Shown here in pieces: positions 35,472 through 43,434 of a DNA stretch of 64,000 nt. Position 1 is the first letter of the stretch, and each line of letters begins with the position of its first letter. A model generated the notes under the pieces. The model ran no database searches. It was given only the letters and a program-made list of their open reading frames with translations, and was not told the DNA's origin. A program made the position numbers and the translations under genes. Source of the DNA: Polyangiaceae bacterium (GTDB lineage: Bacteria; Myxococcota_A; Polyangia; Polyangiales; Polyangiaceae); NCBI GenBank assembly GCA_013214025.1, contig JABSRN010000065.1:1-64000 (forward strand), written 5' to 3'.

Positions 35472-36146
35472 ATGATGGTGGCTGTCTTGTCGGCGACCAA
35501 CCTCGGGCATCCTGACACGCCTTTGGGGCCAAGCTCCGATCGGGGTCGAGCGTCTGCTTCCGCGGAACGAGCGGAGCCCGCGAGGGCTCAGGATATGGCG
35601 AGCCAGTGCATCGAAGACCTCATGGAGGCCTACGTAGACGGTGACAGCTCCGCCTTCGACGAACTGTACCGCCAGACGGCGCCGCGCCTCATGGGGTATC
35701 TGATTCGGCTCACCCGTCATCGCGAGCGTGCGGAGGATCTAGTGCAGATCACCTTTTCCAAAGTGCACCGTGCCCGCGGCAGTTACTTTCGAGGCGCCCC
35801 GTTGCTGCCCTGGATGTTGGCGATCGCCCGACGATCCTTCTTGGACGAAGTGCGCTCGGCAAAGTATCGGCGGGAGCGACTGAGCGCGGACGGTAGCCTG
35901 CCGGAGCCCGCACCGGAGGATGAGCCGGGGGTGCCGGCGGGTGTATCCGAGGCGCTAGAGCGAGCACTGGAAAAATTGCCGGACAACTATCGAGAGGCAA
36001 TTGTGCTCACGAAGGTTACGGGGCTGAGCATCAAGGAAGCTGCCGAAGTGTTGGGGGTCACACCGACCGCGGTGAAGCTGCGCGTCCATCGAGGCTATAA
36101 GGCTCTCAGAGTCGCGTTAGAACAGTTCGAAGGAGGCACCCCATGA
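35472..36146 (+). CDS. ECF-family RNA polymerase sigma factor
   Basis: The 224-residue protein has region 2 (SAFDELYRQTAPRLMGYLIRLTRHRERAEDLVQITFSKVHRARGSY) and region 4 (LEKLPDNYREAIVLTKVTGLSIKEAAEVLGVTPTAVKLRVHRGYKALR) of ECF sigma factors. An N-terminal extension of about 45 residues precedes region 2. A strong ribosome binding site (AGAGGAG) precedes the ATG-ATG at 35472. Its TGA overlaps the ATG of the next gene, a six-segment membrane protein that is the likely anti-sigma factor. The layout resembles carQ-carR of Myxococcus. Confidence 0.93.
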   Translation: MMVAVLSATNLGHPDTPLGPSSDRGRASASAERAEPARAQDMASQCIEDLMEAYVDGDSSAFDELYRQTAPRLMGYLIRLTRHRERAEDLVQITFSKVHRARGSYFRGAPLLPWMLAIARRSFLDEVRSAKYRRERLSADGSLPEPAPEDEPGVPAGVSEALERALEKLPDNYREAIVLTKVTGLSIKEAAEVLGVTPTAVKLRVHRGYKALRVALEQFEGGTP

Positions 36147-36835
36147 GTCAGCCGCCGGAAGAAGAAATGTTGCCCTTTGCGAACGTCGGCGCTCCTGGCG
36201 AGCGTTGTCTGAAGGCGATACGGGCTGAGTGCACCGAGGACTTGAAGCCTTGTCCGTCGCACAGCGTACGGGGGCGGTTACTGCTCTCCGGCTTGTTGTG
36301 TGGGGGGTTACTGCTCTTGACCTCTGTGTTCTCTCAACACGCCCCTGCGGATCTGCTGAGTGTCGGGGTGCTGGGAGCGCTGGCTTGGGTCATCGTTCAG
36401 CTTCTCGTATTGATTATGGGGTTGGGCACCGCGCCTGGAAAACCGGGTGGCACTCGTCGGCGAATGATCATGGCTGTGACGGTACCGACCTTGTTCCTGG
36501 TGTATCTGGCGTGCATGGGCACGGGTCATGGCTCGCCGTCTACATTGTTTAGCGAAGCCGCTGCCTGTGTCTACACCGCCAAGTGTGCGCTGTTCTGCTT
36601 TGGTCTGGGGGCAGTGGCTTCTGGAGGATTGTTTTTCCTGTGGAAGCGTAGCGACCCCTTCGGCCCCGGCGCTTCAGGTGCCCTGTTGGGTCTAGTGGGC
36701 GGACTTGTCGGTGGTGTGGCTGGCTTAGGTTGCGCCGGTATGCACGCCTGGCACCTTTGGTTGGGTCACGGTCTGAGTCTGTGCCTGCTCGTGGTGGCGT
36801 GCGGCTTGTTGGGTCGGCGAGTGCTGCGCCCCTGA
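36143..36835 (+). CDS. NrsF-like (DUF1109) transmembrane anti-sigma factor
   Basis: The 230-residue protein has about six membrane segments after a short cytoplasmic N terminus. The motif RSDPFGPGASGALLGLVGGL and the HAWHLWLGHGL near the end resemble the NrsF/DUF1109 group. Such proteins hold a cytosolic ECF sigma factor at the membrane and release it on a signal. The start overlaps the sigma stop (ATGA), with GGAGG upstream, so the two are co-translated and probably made in fixed ratio. No zinc HxxxCxxC motif is present, so it is not a ZAS-type anti-sigma. The family call is moderately sure. Confidence 0.75.
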   Translation: MSQPPEEEMLPFANVGAPGERCLKAIRAECTEDLKPCPSHSVRGRLLLSGLLCGGLLLLTSVFSQHAPADLLSVGVLGALAWVIVQLLVLIMGLGTAPGKPGGTRRRMIMAVTVPTLFLVYLACMGTGHGSPSTLFSEAAACVYTAKCALFCFGLGAVASGGLFFLWKRSDPFGPGASGALLGLVGGLVGGVAGLGCAGMHAWHLWLGHGLSLCLLVVACGLLGRRVLRP

Positions 36836-36855
36836 TATCGCAGGTGGCAGTCAGG

Positions 36856-37470
36856 CTACAGCGTACTGCGTTGGGTTGTCTTCCAGTACGCACCGCTTCG
36901 CTCGAGCATGACGGCGAAACGAGTCGTACTGTCGCCCAGGCGGGACGTGACTTCGGCGCGAGCGCTGGTGCCGGTTTTATCAAGCAGCACCGCTCGCGTG
37001 GTTGTGTCTGCGCGGCGCTTGCGTTCGGCCTCGCAAGGTGCCGGAGTCTGACGGCACTTTTCAATCAGCCCTTTCACTTCTTCGGCGGCGGCTCCCTCGG
37101 AAAGTTCGAGAGCCCCTCGCAGATCGTAAGAGGCGAGACGCTGCTGTCGTTCCAGAGCTGCGCCTTTGGGTGATTTCGCCAGCAACTCAGTGGAGAGTTT
37201 CGCAGGTCCTCGGGTCATCAGCGGATGGGCGTTGCACACCAGCTTCGCGCCACCCCAACTGAGGAACGTGACGGTGAACAGAACGGTCAACAATACGAGA
37301 GTTTCTCTGTTGGGCGTGTCGAGCTCCGCCTCGGTCCGTAGGCTGAGCCGCGAGGAATCATCTTGCGGGGCCGAGCTGCTGTCCGCTTCATTTCCCGGCG
37401 TCGACTTCGGAGCCGGCCCCCGCTCGTCGGAGGACGCAGTTTTGTCGGTCGGTTCGCTGGGGCCGCTCAT
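36856..37470 (-). CDS. Single-pass membrane protein of unknown function
   Basis: The start is set at the ATG at 37470; a longer frame to 37722 would overlap the divergent gene, and its extra residues look non-coding. The 204-residue product has a Pro/Asp/Ser-rich, probably disordered N-terminal third, one membrane segment (ETLVLLTVLFTVTFLSWGGAKLV), then a periplasmic part with two Cys (ECRQTPAPCEAERK region) and a beta-rich end (TSRLGDSTTRFAVMLERSG). No family is recognised. It is convergent with the anti-sigma gene (20-bp gap) and divergent from the ABC-like operon. Confidence 0.7.
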   Translation of the reverse strand: MSGPSEPTDKTASSDERGPAPKSTPGNEADSSSAPQDDSSRLSLRTEAELDTPNRETLVLLTVLFTVTFLSWGGAKLVCNAHPLMTRGPAKLSTELLAKSPKGAALERQQRLASYDLRGALELSEGAAAEEVKGLIEKCRQTPAPCEAERKRRADTTTRAVLLDKTGTSARAEVTSRLGDSTTRFAVMLERSGAYWKTTQRSTL

Positions 37471-37561
37471 GGCCGGGCGAGCATCGATCCGAGGCCTGGG
37501 TTTGGCAACTACCGAATGGCCGTGACAAGAAATCCGGCCGGGCTCGGGGCTGCATGGAGCA

Positions 37562-38284
37562 TTGCCGCCGGCCTTGGGGTACACTTCCGCTGTGGGTGCG
37601 AGTTCCCCGGATAGTGCGCCGAACGGCCGATTCTGGGGCGACCTGGGGCGGACCCGCGCCATCGTGGCGCTGCACTCGGCCGATCTGACGAGAGCGCTGG
37701 CCATGCGGCTTGTTGGCGTCATGGCCTTGTGGATAGGAGCGGGTTATTGCGGGCTAGTTGTCCTGAGCTTGATTCGGGCCGAAGACGTCTCGCACCATTT
37801 CGCTGTCAGCGCCTTGCGCCCCCTGTGCGTGCCATTGCTGCTGGCGATGATTTGTGGGGTCCCGAGCCTGGCCGTCGAGCGAGCTGACGAGGGCATGCTC
37901 GCATTGCTCAGTGAAGCTGGGGTGGGGAGGAGCCAGTGGACGTCTACCCGCGCACTGGCATTGAGCTGGGTCGCGTTTCAACGGAGCGCGTTGCCCGTGA
38001 TCGTGCTTCTCGCCTTAGTGGCCGCGGTATCGAATAGCTGGGCGAGCTTGGGTCTTCGTTTGGAACTTCTATTGGTAGCAGCTCTGCTCATGGCGGCCAT
38101 GAGCTTGGCGCTGGCGGCCCTCGGCGTTGTGGCGGCCGCTATTTTGCCGCGTTGGCCGCGCGCTGGATTCATGGCGCTGCTGCTGGTGCCGGAGGTGCTC
38201 GGCAGTCTCGTGGGAGACTTCCCCAGCTGGCTTAGCGCCGCTTCATGGATGCTGTCCCTATTGGGCGGACTCGCGGCTTCATGA
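37562..38284 (+). CDS. ABC-2-like membrane protein, first gene of ABC-like operon
   Basis: The 240-residue protein has six or so membrane segments (MRLVGVMALWIGAGYCGLVVLSL, LCVPLLLAMICGVPSLAVERADEG, LPVIVLLALVAAVSNSW and others). The cytoplasmic loop ALLSEAGVGRSQWTSTRALALSW resembles the coupling-type loops of ABC-2 permeases. The start is a TTG at 37562; a GTG at 37592 is an alternative. Its stop overlaps the ATG of the next gene (ATGA at 38281), so it is co-translated with the ATPase-like protein. Family assignment is from overall topology only. Confidence 0.6.
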   Translation: MPPALGYTSAVGASSPDSAPNGRFWGDLGRTRAIVALHSADLTRALAMRLVGVMALWIGAGYCGLVVLSLIRAEDVSHHFAVSALRPLCVPLLLAMICGVPSLAVERADEGMLALLSEAGVGRSQWTSTRALALSWVAFQRSALPVIVLLALVAAVSNSWASLGLRLELLLVAALLMAAMSLALAALGVVAAAILPRWPRAGFMALLLVPEVLGSLVGDFPSWLSAASWMLSLLGGLAAS

Positions 38285-39177
38285 CACGGCTGCTTTTGAA
38301 GTCTCTTCGGGGCGTAGCGATCCAGCGTTTGGACATGAGCCTAGACGGTGGTCAACATTTGTTGCTGGGCACCGAAGGCGACGGAACCGCCGAGTTGGTG
38401 GCCCTGTTAGCGGGACATCAGCGACCTCGGAAGGGTAGCATCGAGCTGTCAGGCACGGCTCCCTACCGATCTCCCGCCCTTCGGAGGCGCATCGGCAGCT
38501 TGCTCAACCAAGAGTCTTTGGTTCCGGCGCCGAATACCCGTTCGGCCTTGAACATGCTGGGACAGGCGGCGGCTGCGATTAGCGAGTTGGAGGCGATGGG
38601 TCTGAGCTCGGTCATCAATGGCCCGGTGGAGACTCTGTCGCCCGCGGCACTTCGAGCTGTGGTGCTGGCCCGCGCACTGACCCTGCCGGACCCGGTTGGG
38701 CTGTTTTTGTATGAACCGTTTCAGACCGCTCTGCCTAGCGATTGGGTTGTCGCTCGACTCGCCGAGGCGCGTGCCCGAAGTATCGTGACGGTGATTGCCT
38801 CCTCGAATGTGGAGCTAGCTAGCTGGATCGATGGATCTCTCATGGTGATGGAACAGGGCGCGGTCGTGGCGCGCTATGCAGACAGTACGGAGTACCGCGA
38901 GGCGGTGGGCCAAGCTGTGCTGATGGTGCGTTCGCCTCAGTCGCGATGGTTAGCGCACGCATTGACAACGGCGGACGGAGTGTCAGCGGTTCAGTGGGAT
39001 CACGTGGCGGCACCGAATCAGCTCATCATCAGCGGCGCTAATGCTGAACAGCTGGTGAGCGAGCTGCTGCGAGTATCCCGCGCTCCCGAGGTGCAGTTGG
39101 AGTCGTATCGTCTGCTGCACAGTCCCGGGGAGCAGCCCTATTCAGTGGCGATGACGGCAACGGGGGTGAGCCCATGA
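38281..39177 (+). CDS. ABC-ATPase-like protein with degenerate nucleotide-binding motifs
   Basis: The 298-residue product has the layout of an ABC transporter ATPase but not the chemistry. The Walker A region reads GTEGDGTA at about 30-37, where GxxGxGK[ST] is expected, so Lys and Ser/Thr are lost. The signature reads LSPAALR at 119-125 in place of LSGGQ. Walker B reads LFLYEP at 141-146, with Asp replaced by Tyr. The H-loop region ASSNVE lacks the usual His. Order, spacing and the Q-loop-like NQESLVPAPNT remain ABC-like. It therefore looks like a non-hydrolysing pseudo-ATPase, coupled by overlap to membrane genes on both sides. The start at 38281 is fixed by the ATGA overlap; an in-frame ATG at 38245 lies inside the previous gene. 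Confidence 0.7.
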   Translation: MTRLLLKSLRGVAIQRLDMSLDGGQHLLLGTEGDGTAELVALLAGHQRPRKGSIELSGTAPYRSPALRRRIGSLLNQESLVPAPNTRSALNMLGQAAAAISELEAMGLSSVINGPVETLSPAALRAVVLARALTLPDPVGLFLYEPFQTALPSDWVVARLAEARARSIVTVIASSNVELASWIDGSLMVMEQGAVVARYADSTEYREAVGQAVLMVRSPQSRWLAHALTTADGVSAVQWDHVAAPNQLIISGANAEQLVSELLRVSRAPEVQLESYRLLHSPGEQPYSVAMTATGVSP

Positions 39178-39869
39178 GTCCCTCGCTGTGGAGCGATTCG
39201 CTGCGCGTAGGGGGAGTAGGTGCCGCCTCTCGCTTTTCACGAAGCTTCATCGCGGCCACGGCTCTGGTGCCCGCCGCCTTTGTGTTGGTGGTGTCGCTGC
39301 TTGAGCGGCAGGCACAGCTTTCGGGGGCGCTCGACCGCACGTTGCTCGGGGGTACATTTGGCATAGCGCTGCCCTTGGTCGCCTACGTTCTCGTGGACCA
39401 TGTGTCCCAAGGGGCGCGACTCGATAGCCAATTATCGCCCCTGATCCGGGCGGGCTACGATCGTCGAGCGTGCGTGGCGGCCAACCTAGGTCTCGTCACG
39501 ATGGCGGCTGGGCTGAGTGGCGCCTCTCTCGGCCTGATGGCGGTGGTCGGTTCTCGAGGGCCGTCCTGGATTTCCGAGCTCGCTCCGGCGATGTGGATCG
39601 GTGCCCTGGCGGGCGCCTGTTATGCGGCTGTACTGGGGACAGCGTCGCTGATCGGAAAAAACGGTAATGGCCGTGCGTGGGTGATCTTTCTCGACTGGGT
39701 GTTAGGATCGACGGGAGGCACCTTGGCGCTGCTCTGGCCGCGCTCCCATGTTGCCAATCTGCTCGGCGGGGTAGCGCCCTTGAACATGGACCAGTCTAGC
39801 GCGTCCCTCGCCCTCGCTACCCTGCTCTTGACTTCGCTCGGGATCGCTTGGGTTCGGACCGACCCGTAG
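39174..39869 (+). CDS. Membrane protein, third gene of ABC-like operon
   Basis: The 231-residue protein has about six hydrophobic segments (FIAATALVPAAFVLVVSLL, TFGIALPLVAYVLV, LVTMAAGLSGASLGLMAV, and others). A cytosolic loop (SQLSPLIRAGYDRRACVAAN) carries a pattern like ABC-2 coupling loops and parallels that of the first gene. The ATG overlaps the preceding TGA, and all three genes are thus translated as a chain. The protein is probably the second permease partner of the degenerate ATPase. It is convergent with the LolC/E-like gene (21-bp gap). Confidence 0.6.
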   Translation: MSPSLWSDSLRVGGVGAASRFSRSFIAATALVPAAFVLVVSLLERQAQLSGALDRTLLGGTFGIALPLVAYVLVDHVSQGARLDSQLSPLIRAGYDRRACVAANLGLVTMAAGLSGASLGLMAVVGSRGPSWISELAPAMWIGALAGACYAAVLGTASLIGKNGNGRAWVIFLDWVLGSTGGTLALLWPRSHVANLLGGVAPLNMDQSSASLALATLLLTSLGIAWVRTDP

Positions 39870-39890
39870 AATCCCGCGAGGCGCTCTGGC

Positions 39891-41495
39891 TCACTCCGAG
39901 CGGAATGCTTCGGCTGGGCGAAGGCGTGCGGCGTGCATCGCCGGCCATGCCGTTGCCACGACGCAAACCAAGACAGCGAAAGCGCCAGTGATCCAAAACT
40001 CCGTTGGGTTCAGATTCACGGGAACGTGAGAGATAAAGTAGACCTTTGGATCGAGGGGGAAGCCGCGAATCAAGATCCACTTGCACATGGCATATCCGAA
40101 GCCGAGTCCAACTGCAGCGCCGCCGACTCCGATCAATAGACCCTGAGATAGGAAGACCATTAGAATGGTGCCGTCGGTTGCGCCCATGGCTTTGAGCACA
40201 GCGATTTCTTTCTTCTTGTCGAGCACTACCATGATCAAGGTTGCGAGCACTGTGAAGGCGGCGACCAGGATGATCAGTGCCAGCACGAGGCTGATCAAAA
40301 TCTGCTGAATGCGTAGCGCGGTGAACAATCCGTGGTTCAATTCTTCCCAATCCATGACGTGGTAGAGTGCATCGTTAAGTTTGGTGGTGACGAGGCCGGC
40401 CGTGAACTTGGCGTTTTGGACGTCGGACACTTTCATCTCGACGCCGGTGACCGTATCTCCCGCGTCGTAAAAGGCCTGGGCCTCGTACAAGTCCGTGTAG
40501 ACCAGTTTGGCGTCGTACTGATCGAAGCCGGCCTCGAAGACGGCAATCACGCGAAACTGCTTGGCGACTGGCGGGGTGATGGCACCGCTCTTGGAGTAGG
40601 AGTAGCCAATGGTTGGGGAGGTGACCTGGATGCAATCCCCGAGCACGACGTTGAGCGTGTCCCGGAGGGTCGTGCCAATCACGATGCCGGGGAAGTCTCG
40701 TGCGCTATCGGCTTGGCAGGGATCGGGATCCTCCTCCTCGGGAATGAAGTCGTCATCCGGGAGTTCGCTTTCAAAGCCGCCGTCGGGTTCGATTTTACCA
40801 ACCGGATCTCCGGGATCCATCGCCATGGGCAGTGGGGGGTCCCCGATACTGTCCGTTCCAGGCGGGCTGGCGTCCGATGAAGGAGGATTTCCGGCGTGCT
40901 TGCGGTCGACGGGGGGCTCTCCGAGAGCGCTTTCTCCCAGCATCTCTCGGATGGTCCGATGCAGCATCTCCCGGGTGTCGGCTCCGGCGTCCTTCTCGCT
41001 TGAGATCTTGCGCGCTGGAACCGTTTTTTTTCTGCTCGTCGGTTGCTTGATGGAGGGCGGTTTGGCGTTAGCGACGCGAAGTCCGTCCAAGCTGCCGCTC
41101 ACAATGTGTCGCGGCAAATCCAGCACCTTGGGCATGAGCTCGGGGTCGACGCCCTTGACCAGTACACCTGTCGCGGTGCGATCCTTGTGGGTCAGCATCA
41201 TGGGGTTGATGATGAAGGGCGCCACTCCGATCACTCCTGGCACTCCCTCCATACTTTCCATGACTTCGCGATAATCTCGGAACTCGTGGGAGTACTTGAG
41301 CACCAGAACGTGGGCGTTGACGCCGAGCACCTTCTCGCGGAATTGGGCGCGGAATCCGCTGGTGACACTGAGCACGGTGGCCAAGGCGGCTGTGCCCAGA
41401 GCGACGCCAAGAATGGCGAATGCGGTGCCGACGGATATGAAGGCACGTCTGCGCGCGCCCATATAGCGAAGTGCCAAGCGAACTGCGAAAGCCAT
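39891..41495 (-). CDS. LolC/LolE-type lipoprotein-release permease with a large insert
   Basis: The 534-residue protein has the LolC/LolE/FtsX-like topology: one N-terminal membrane segment (AFISVGTAFAILGVALGTAALA), a large periplasmic region, then three C-terminal segments (LVLALIILVAAFTVLATLI, LLIGVGGAAVGLGFGYAM, ITGAFAVLVCVVAT). Conserved features are visible: FRAQFREKVLG, VLDKKKEIAVLKAMGATDG and ARLRPAEAFRSE. Between about 150 and 285 the periplasmic part carries an acidic, Pro/Asp/Gly-rich insert absent from the enteric proteins. An ATP-binding LolD partner is not adjacent. Confidence 0.85.
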   Translation of the reverse strand: MAFAVRLALRYMGARRRAFISVGTAFAILGVALGTAALATVLSVTSGFRAQFREKVLGVNAHVLVLKYSHEFRDYREVMESMEGVPGVIGVAPFIINPMMLTHKDRTATGVLVKGVDPELMPKVLDLPRHIVSGSLDGLRVANAKPPSIKQPTSRKKTVPARKISSEKDAGADTREMLHRTIREMLGESALGEPPVDRKHAGNPPSSDASPPGTDSIGDPPLPMAMDPGDPVGKIEPDGGFESELPDDDFIPEEEDPDPCQADSARDFPGIVIGTTLRDTLNVVLGDCIQVTSPTIGYSYSKSGAITPPVAKQFRVIAVFEAGFDQYDAKLVYTDLYEAQAFYDAGDTVTGVEMKVSDVQNAKFTAGLVTTKLNDALYHVMDWEELNHGLFTALRIQQILISLVLALIILVAAFTVLATLIMVVLDKKKEIAVLKAMGATDGTILMVFLSQGLLIGVGGAAVGLGFGYAMCKWILIRGFPLDPKVYFISHVPVNLNPTEFWITGAFAVLVCVVATAWPAMHAARLRPAEAFRSE

Positions 41496-41745
41496 CGCCC
41501 GCGGGTTTAGCCCGAATCATCCCCAAAGGCACGGCTGGCAGCAGTGGGGAGAGGGGCCAGTGCCAGCTCCTCCTGTCGCTCTGGGGAAGTGTCTGCGCCT
41601 GAGATCGCTCCAATGTACCACTAAACAGATAATCAGCTATGTGCACCAGCACCTGCAGCAAAGGCGTGAGGTCGGGGGGCTTCCCGTTAAACTAGCAGCT
41701 GGCCCGTTTCCACCCTGGGATGCGCAGTAGCGCCAGCCATTTCGA

Positions 41746-43428
41746 ATGACCGACGAAGATCAGCCCGCTAAGGACAGCGCCGCGCGCGAAGCGTCCGATT
41801 CCGGGGAGCGCTCGGTGGGCGGCAATACCGGACTGAAACTCGTGTCATTGCGGTCCGATCCCTCGGAGTTGGATCTGGACAACACCTCGCTTGAGGAAGC
41901 CGAGCCCGAGAGTCGGCGCCTGCCGCCCGCCTCAAATACCGCTCCCGATCCGTACATCGGCTGCACCATCGACAATCGCTATCGAGTGGAGAGCATCCTC
42001 GGCGAAGGCGGGATGGGAGTCGTCTACCAGTGCAGTCACAAGATCATCGGCAAAAAGGTCGCGATGAAGATCCTCCGTTCGGATCTGGCGCGAGATAGTG
42101 AGCTGACAGAGCGCTTCTTGATTGAAGCGCGCGCCGCCTCGTCCATCGGCAGCGAGCACATCATCGATATTAGCGACTTCGGTCAGCTGCCGGATGGTTC
42201 CGCCTACTTCGTCATGGAGTTTCTCGAAGGGCAGCCTCTGGCGGCACTCGTCGAGGATCACGAGCCGCTGCCCGTCCCGCGCATCTTGAATATTGCAGCG
42301 CAAATGACGGCTGGATTGGCTGAAGCTCACACCCGTCAGATCGTTCATCGCGATCTGAAGCCCGATAATATTTTCTTGATTCGGAAGGGCAACGAGCCCG
42401 AGTTCGTAAAGATTCTCGATTTCGGAATCGCGAAGGTCTCCACTAGCGCCACTGGCAAGCTCACGCGGGCCGGGTCCGTATTTGGCACGCCCCACTACAT
42501 GTCTCCAGAGCAGGCCGCCGGCGCGGCGGTGGATCATCGCGGAGACATCTACGCGCTCGGCGTGATTCTGTACGAACTATCTACGGGCAATGTGCCCTTT
42601 GACGCCGATAACTTCATGGGGATTCTGACCCAGCATATGTACAAGGCGCCCATACCGCCTCGTCAGCTGGAGAAGCCGCCGGCCGATATGCCCGCCGGGC
42701 TGGAAGCCATCATCCTGAAGTGTCTCTCCAAGCGCGCGGAGCAGAGATTTCAGTCGATGGAGGAGCTGGGAGAAGACATCGGCCGAATGCAGCGGGGGGA
42801 TGTCCCTCTTGCGGTGGAAGAGATGTTGCGGCGTTCTGGGAGTTTCCAGGTACCGGACGACTATTTCGCCAGTCCGGTCCCGGCAGCCGATGTAGGGCCT
42901 GGGTCTAGCGTCGCTGGTCTGGTAGCGGCCAGAGCCCCCGGCTTGCCCATGTTGGCGGGCGGGGCAGCCGTGGTCTTATTAGTCGCTGGCTTCCTTCTGC
43001 TTGGCGGGGCTGATGAGGCTCAGCCAACCACAGAAGCGGTTCCAAGTGCCGCCGCGGTTCCGGCGATCGTGGAAGCTCCGGCGCCTCCCCCGGTAGTGAG
43101 TCGTCAGGTGGTGGTGGGTGTTGCTCCCATGGCCGCCCATGTTTTTGTTGGAGACGAGGATCTCGGAACCAGCCCGGTAGTGGTCGATGTCAAAGAAGGG
43201 GCAACCGTTCTGCTCGAAGTCCGCCACGAGGGCTACAAACCCCAGCGGATGAAGTTGGATGGTTCGGAGCCGAAAATGAGCGTACATCTATCGAAGTTGG
43301 AGCCCGCCAAGCCAGTCGCGAAGGTGGTTCGTCGAGTGCATCGACCCGCTCCCGCGAGGAAGAAAAAGAAGAAGAAGAAGAAGACAGCGATTGGGGGTGG
43401 CGAAATCGTGAACCCGTGGGCTAATTAG
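41746..43428 (+). CDS. Ser/Thr protein kinase with PEGA-like extracytoplasmic domain
   Basis: The 560-residue Hanks-type kinase has an acidic N-terminal region of 75 residues, then the kinase domain: GEGGMG starting at 86, Lys108, HRDLKPDN starting at 201, DFG soon after and SPE. All key residues are present, so it should be active. A membrane segment lies near 400-422. Outside it is an Ala/Pro linker and a PEGA-like domain (VFVGDEDLGTSPVVVDVKEGATVLLEVRHEGYKP). The very C terminus has eight Lys in a row, then GGGEIVNPWAN. It sits six bases ahead of the CCA-adding enzyme gene, with which it may be co-transcribed. Confidence 0.95.
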   Translation: MTDEDQPAKDSAAREASDSGERSVGGNTGLKLVSLRSDPSELDLDNTSLEEAEPESRRLPPASNTAPDPYIGCTIDNRYRVESILGEGGMGVVYQCSHKIIGKKVAMKILRSDLARDSELTERFLIEARAASSIGSEHIIDISDFGQLPDGSAYFVMEFLEGQPLAALVEDHEPLPVPRILNIAAQMTAGLAEAHTRQIVHRDLKPDNIFLIRKGNEPEFVKILDFGIAKVSTSATGKLTRAGSVFGTPHYMSPEQAAGAAVDHRGDIYALGVILYELSTGNVPFDADNFMGILTQHMYKAPIPPRQLEKPPADMPAGLEAIILKCLSKRAEQRFQSMEELGEDIGRMQRGDVPLAVEEMLRRSGSFQVPDDYFASPVPAADVGPGSSVAGLVAARAPGLPMLAGGAAVVLLVAGFLLLGGADEAQPTTEAVPSAAAVPAIVEAPAPPPVVSRQVVVGVAPMAAHVFVGDEDLGTSPVVVDVKEGATVLLEVRHEGYKPQRMKLDGSEPKMSVHLSKLEPAKPVAKVVRRVHRPAPARKKKKKKKKTAIGGGEIVNPWAN

Positions 43429-43434
43429 ACAGTC

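Noticed and set aside
36856-37722. Long minus-strand frame extending the single-pass membrane protein gene
   Set aside because: The extra N-terminal 84 codons overlap the divergent operon and look like antisense sequence; the ATG at 37470 gives a sensible protein.
40332-41274. Plus-strand frames opposite the LolC/E gene
   Set aside because: The minus-strand LolC/E motifs are clear, so these are shadows of that gene.
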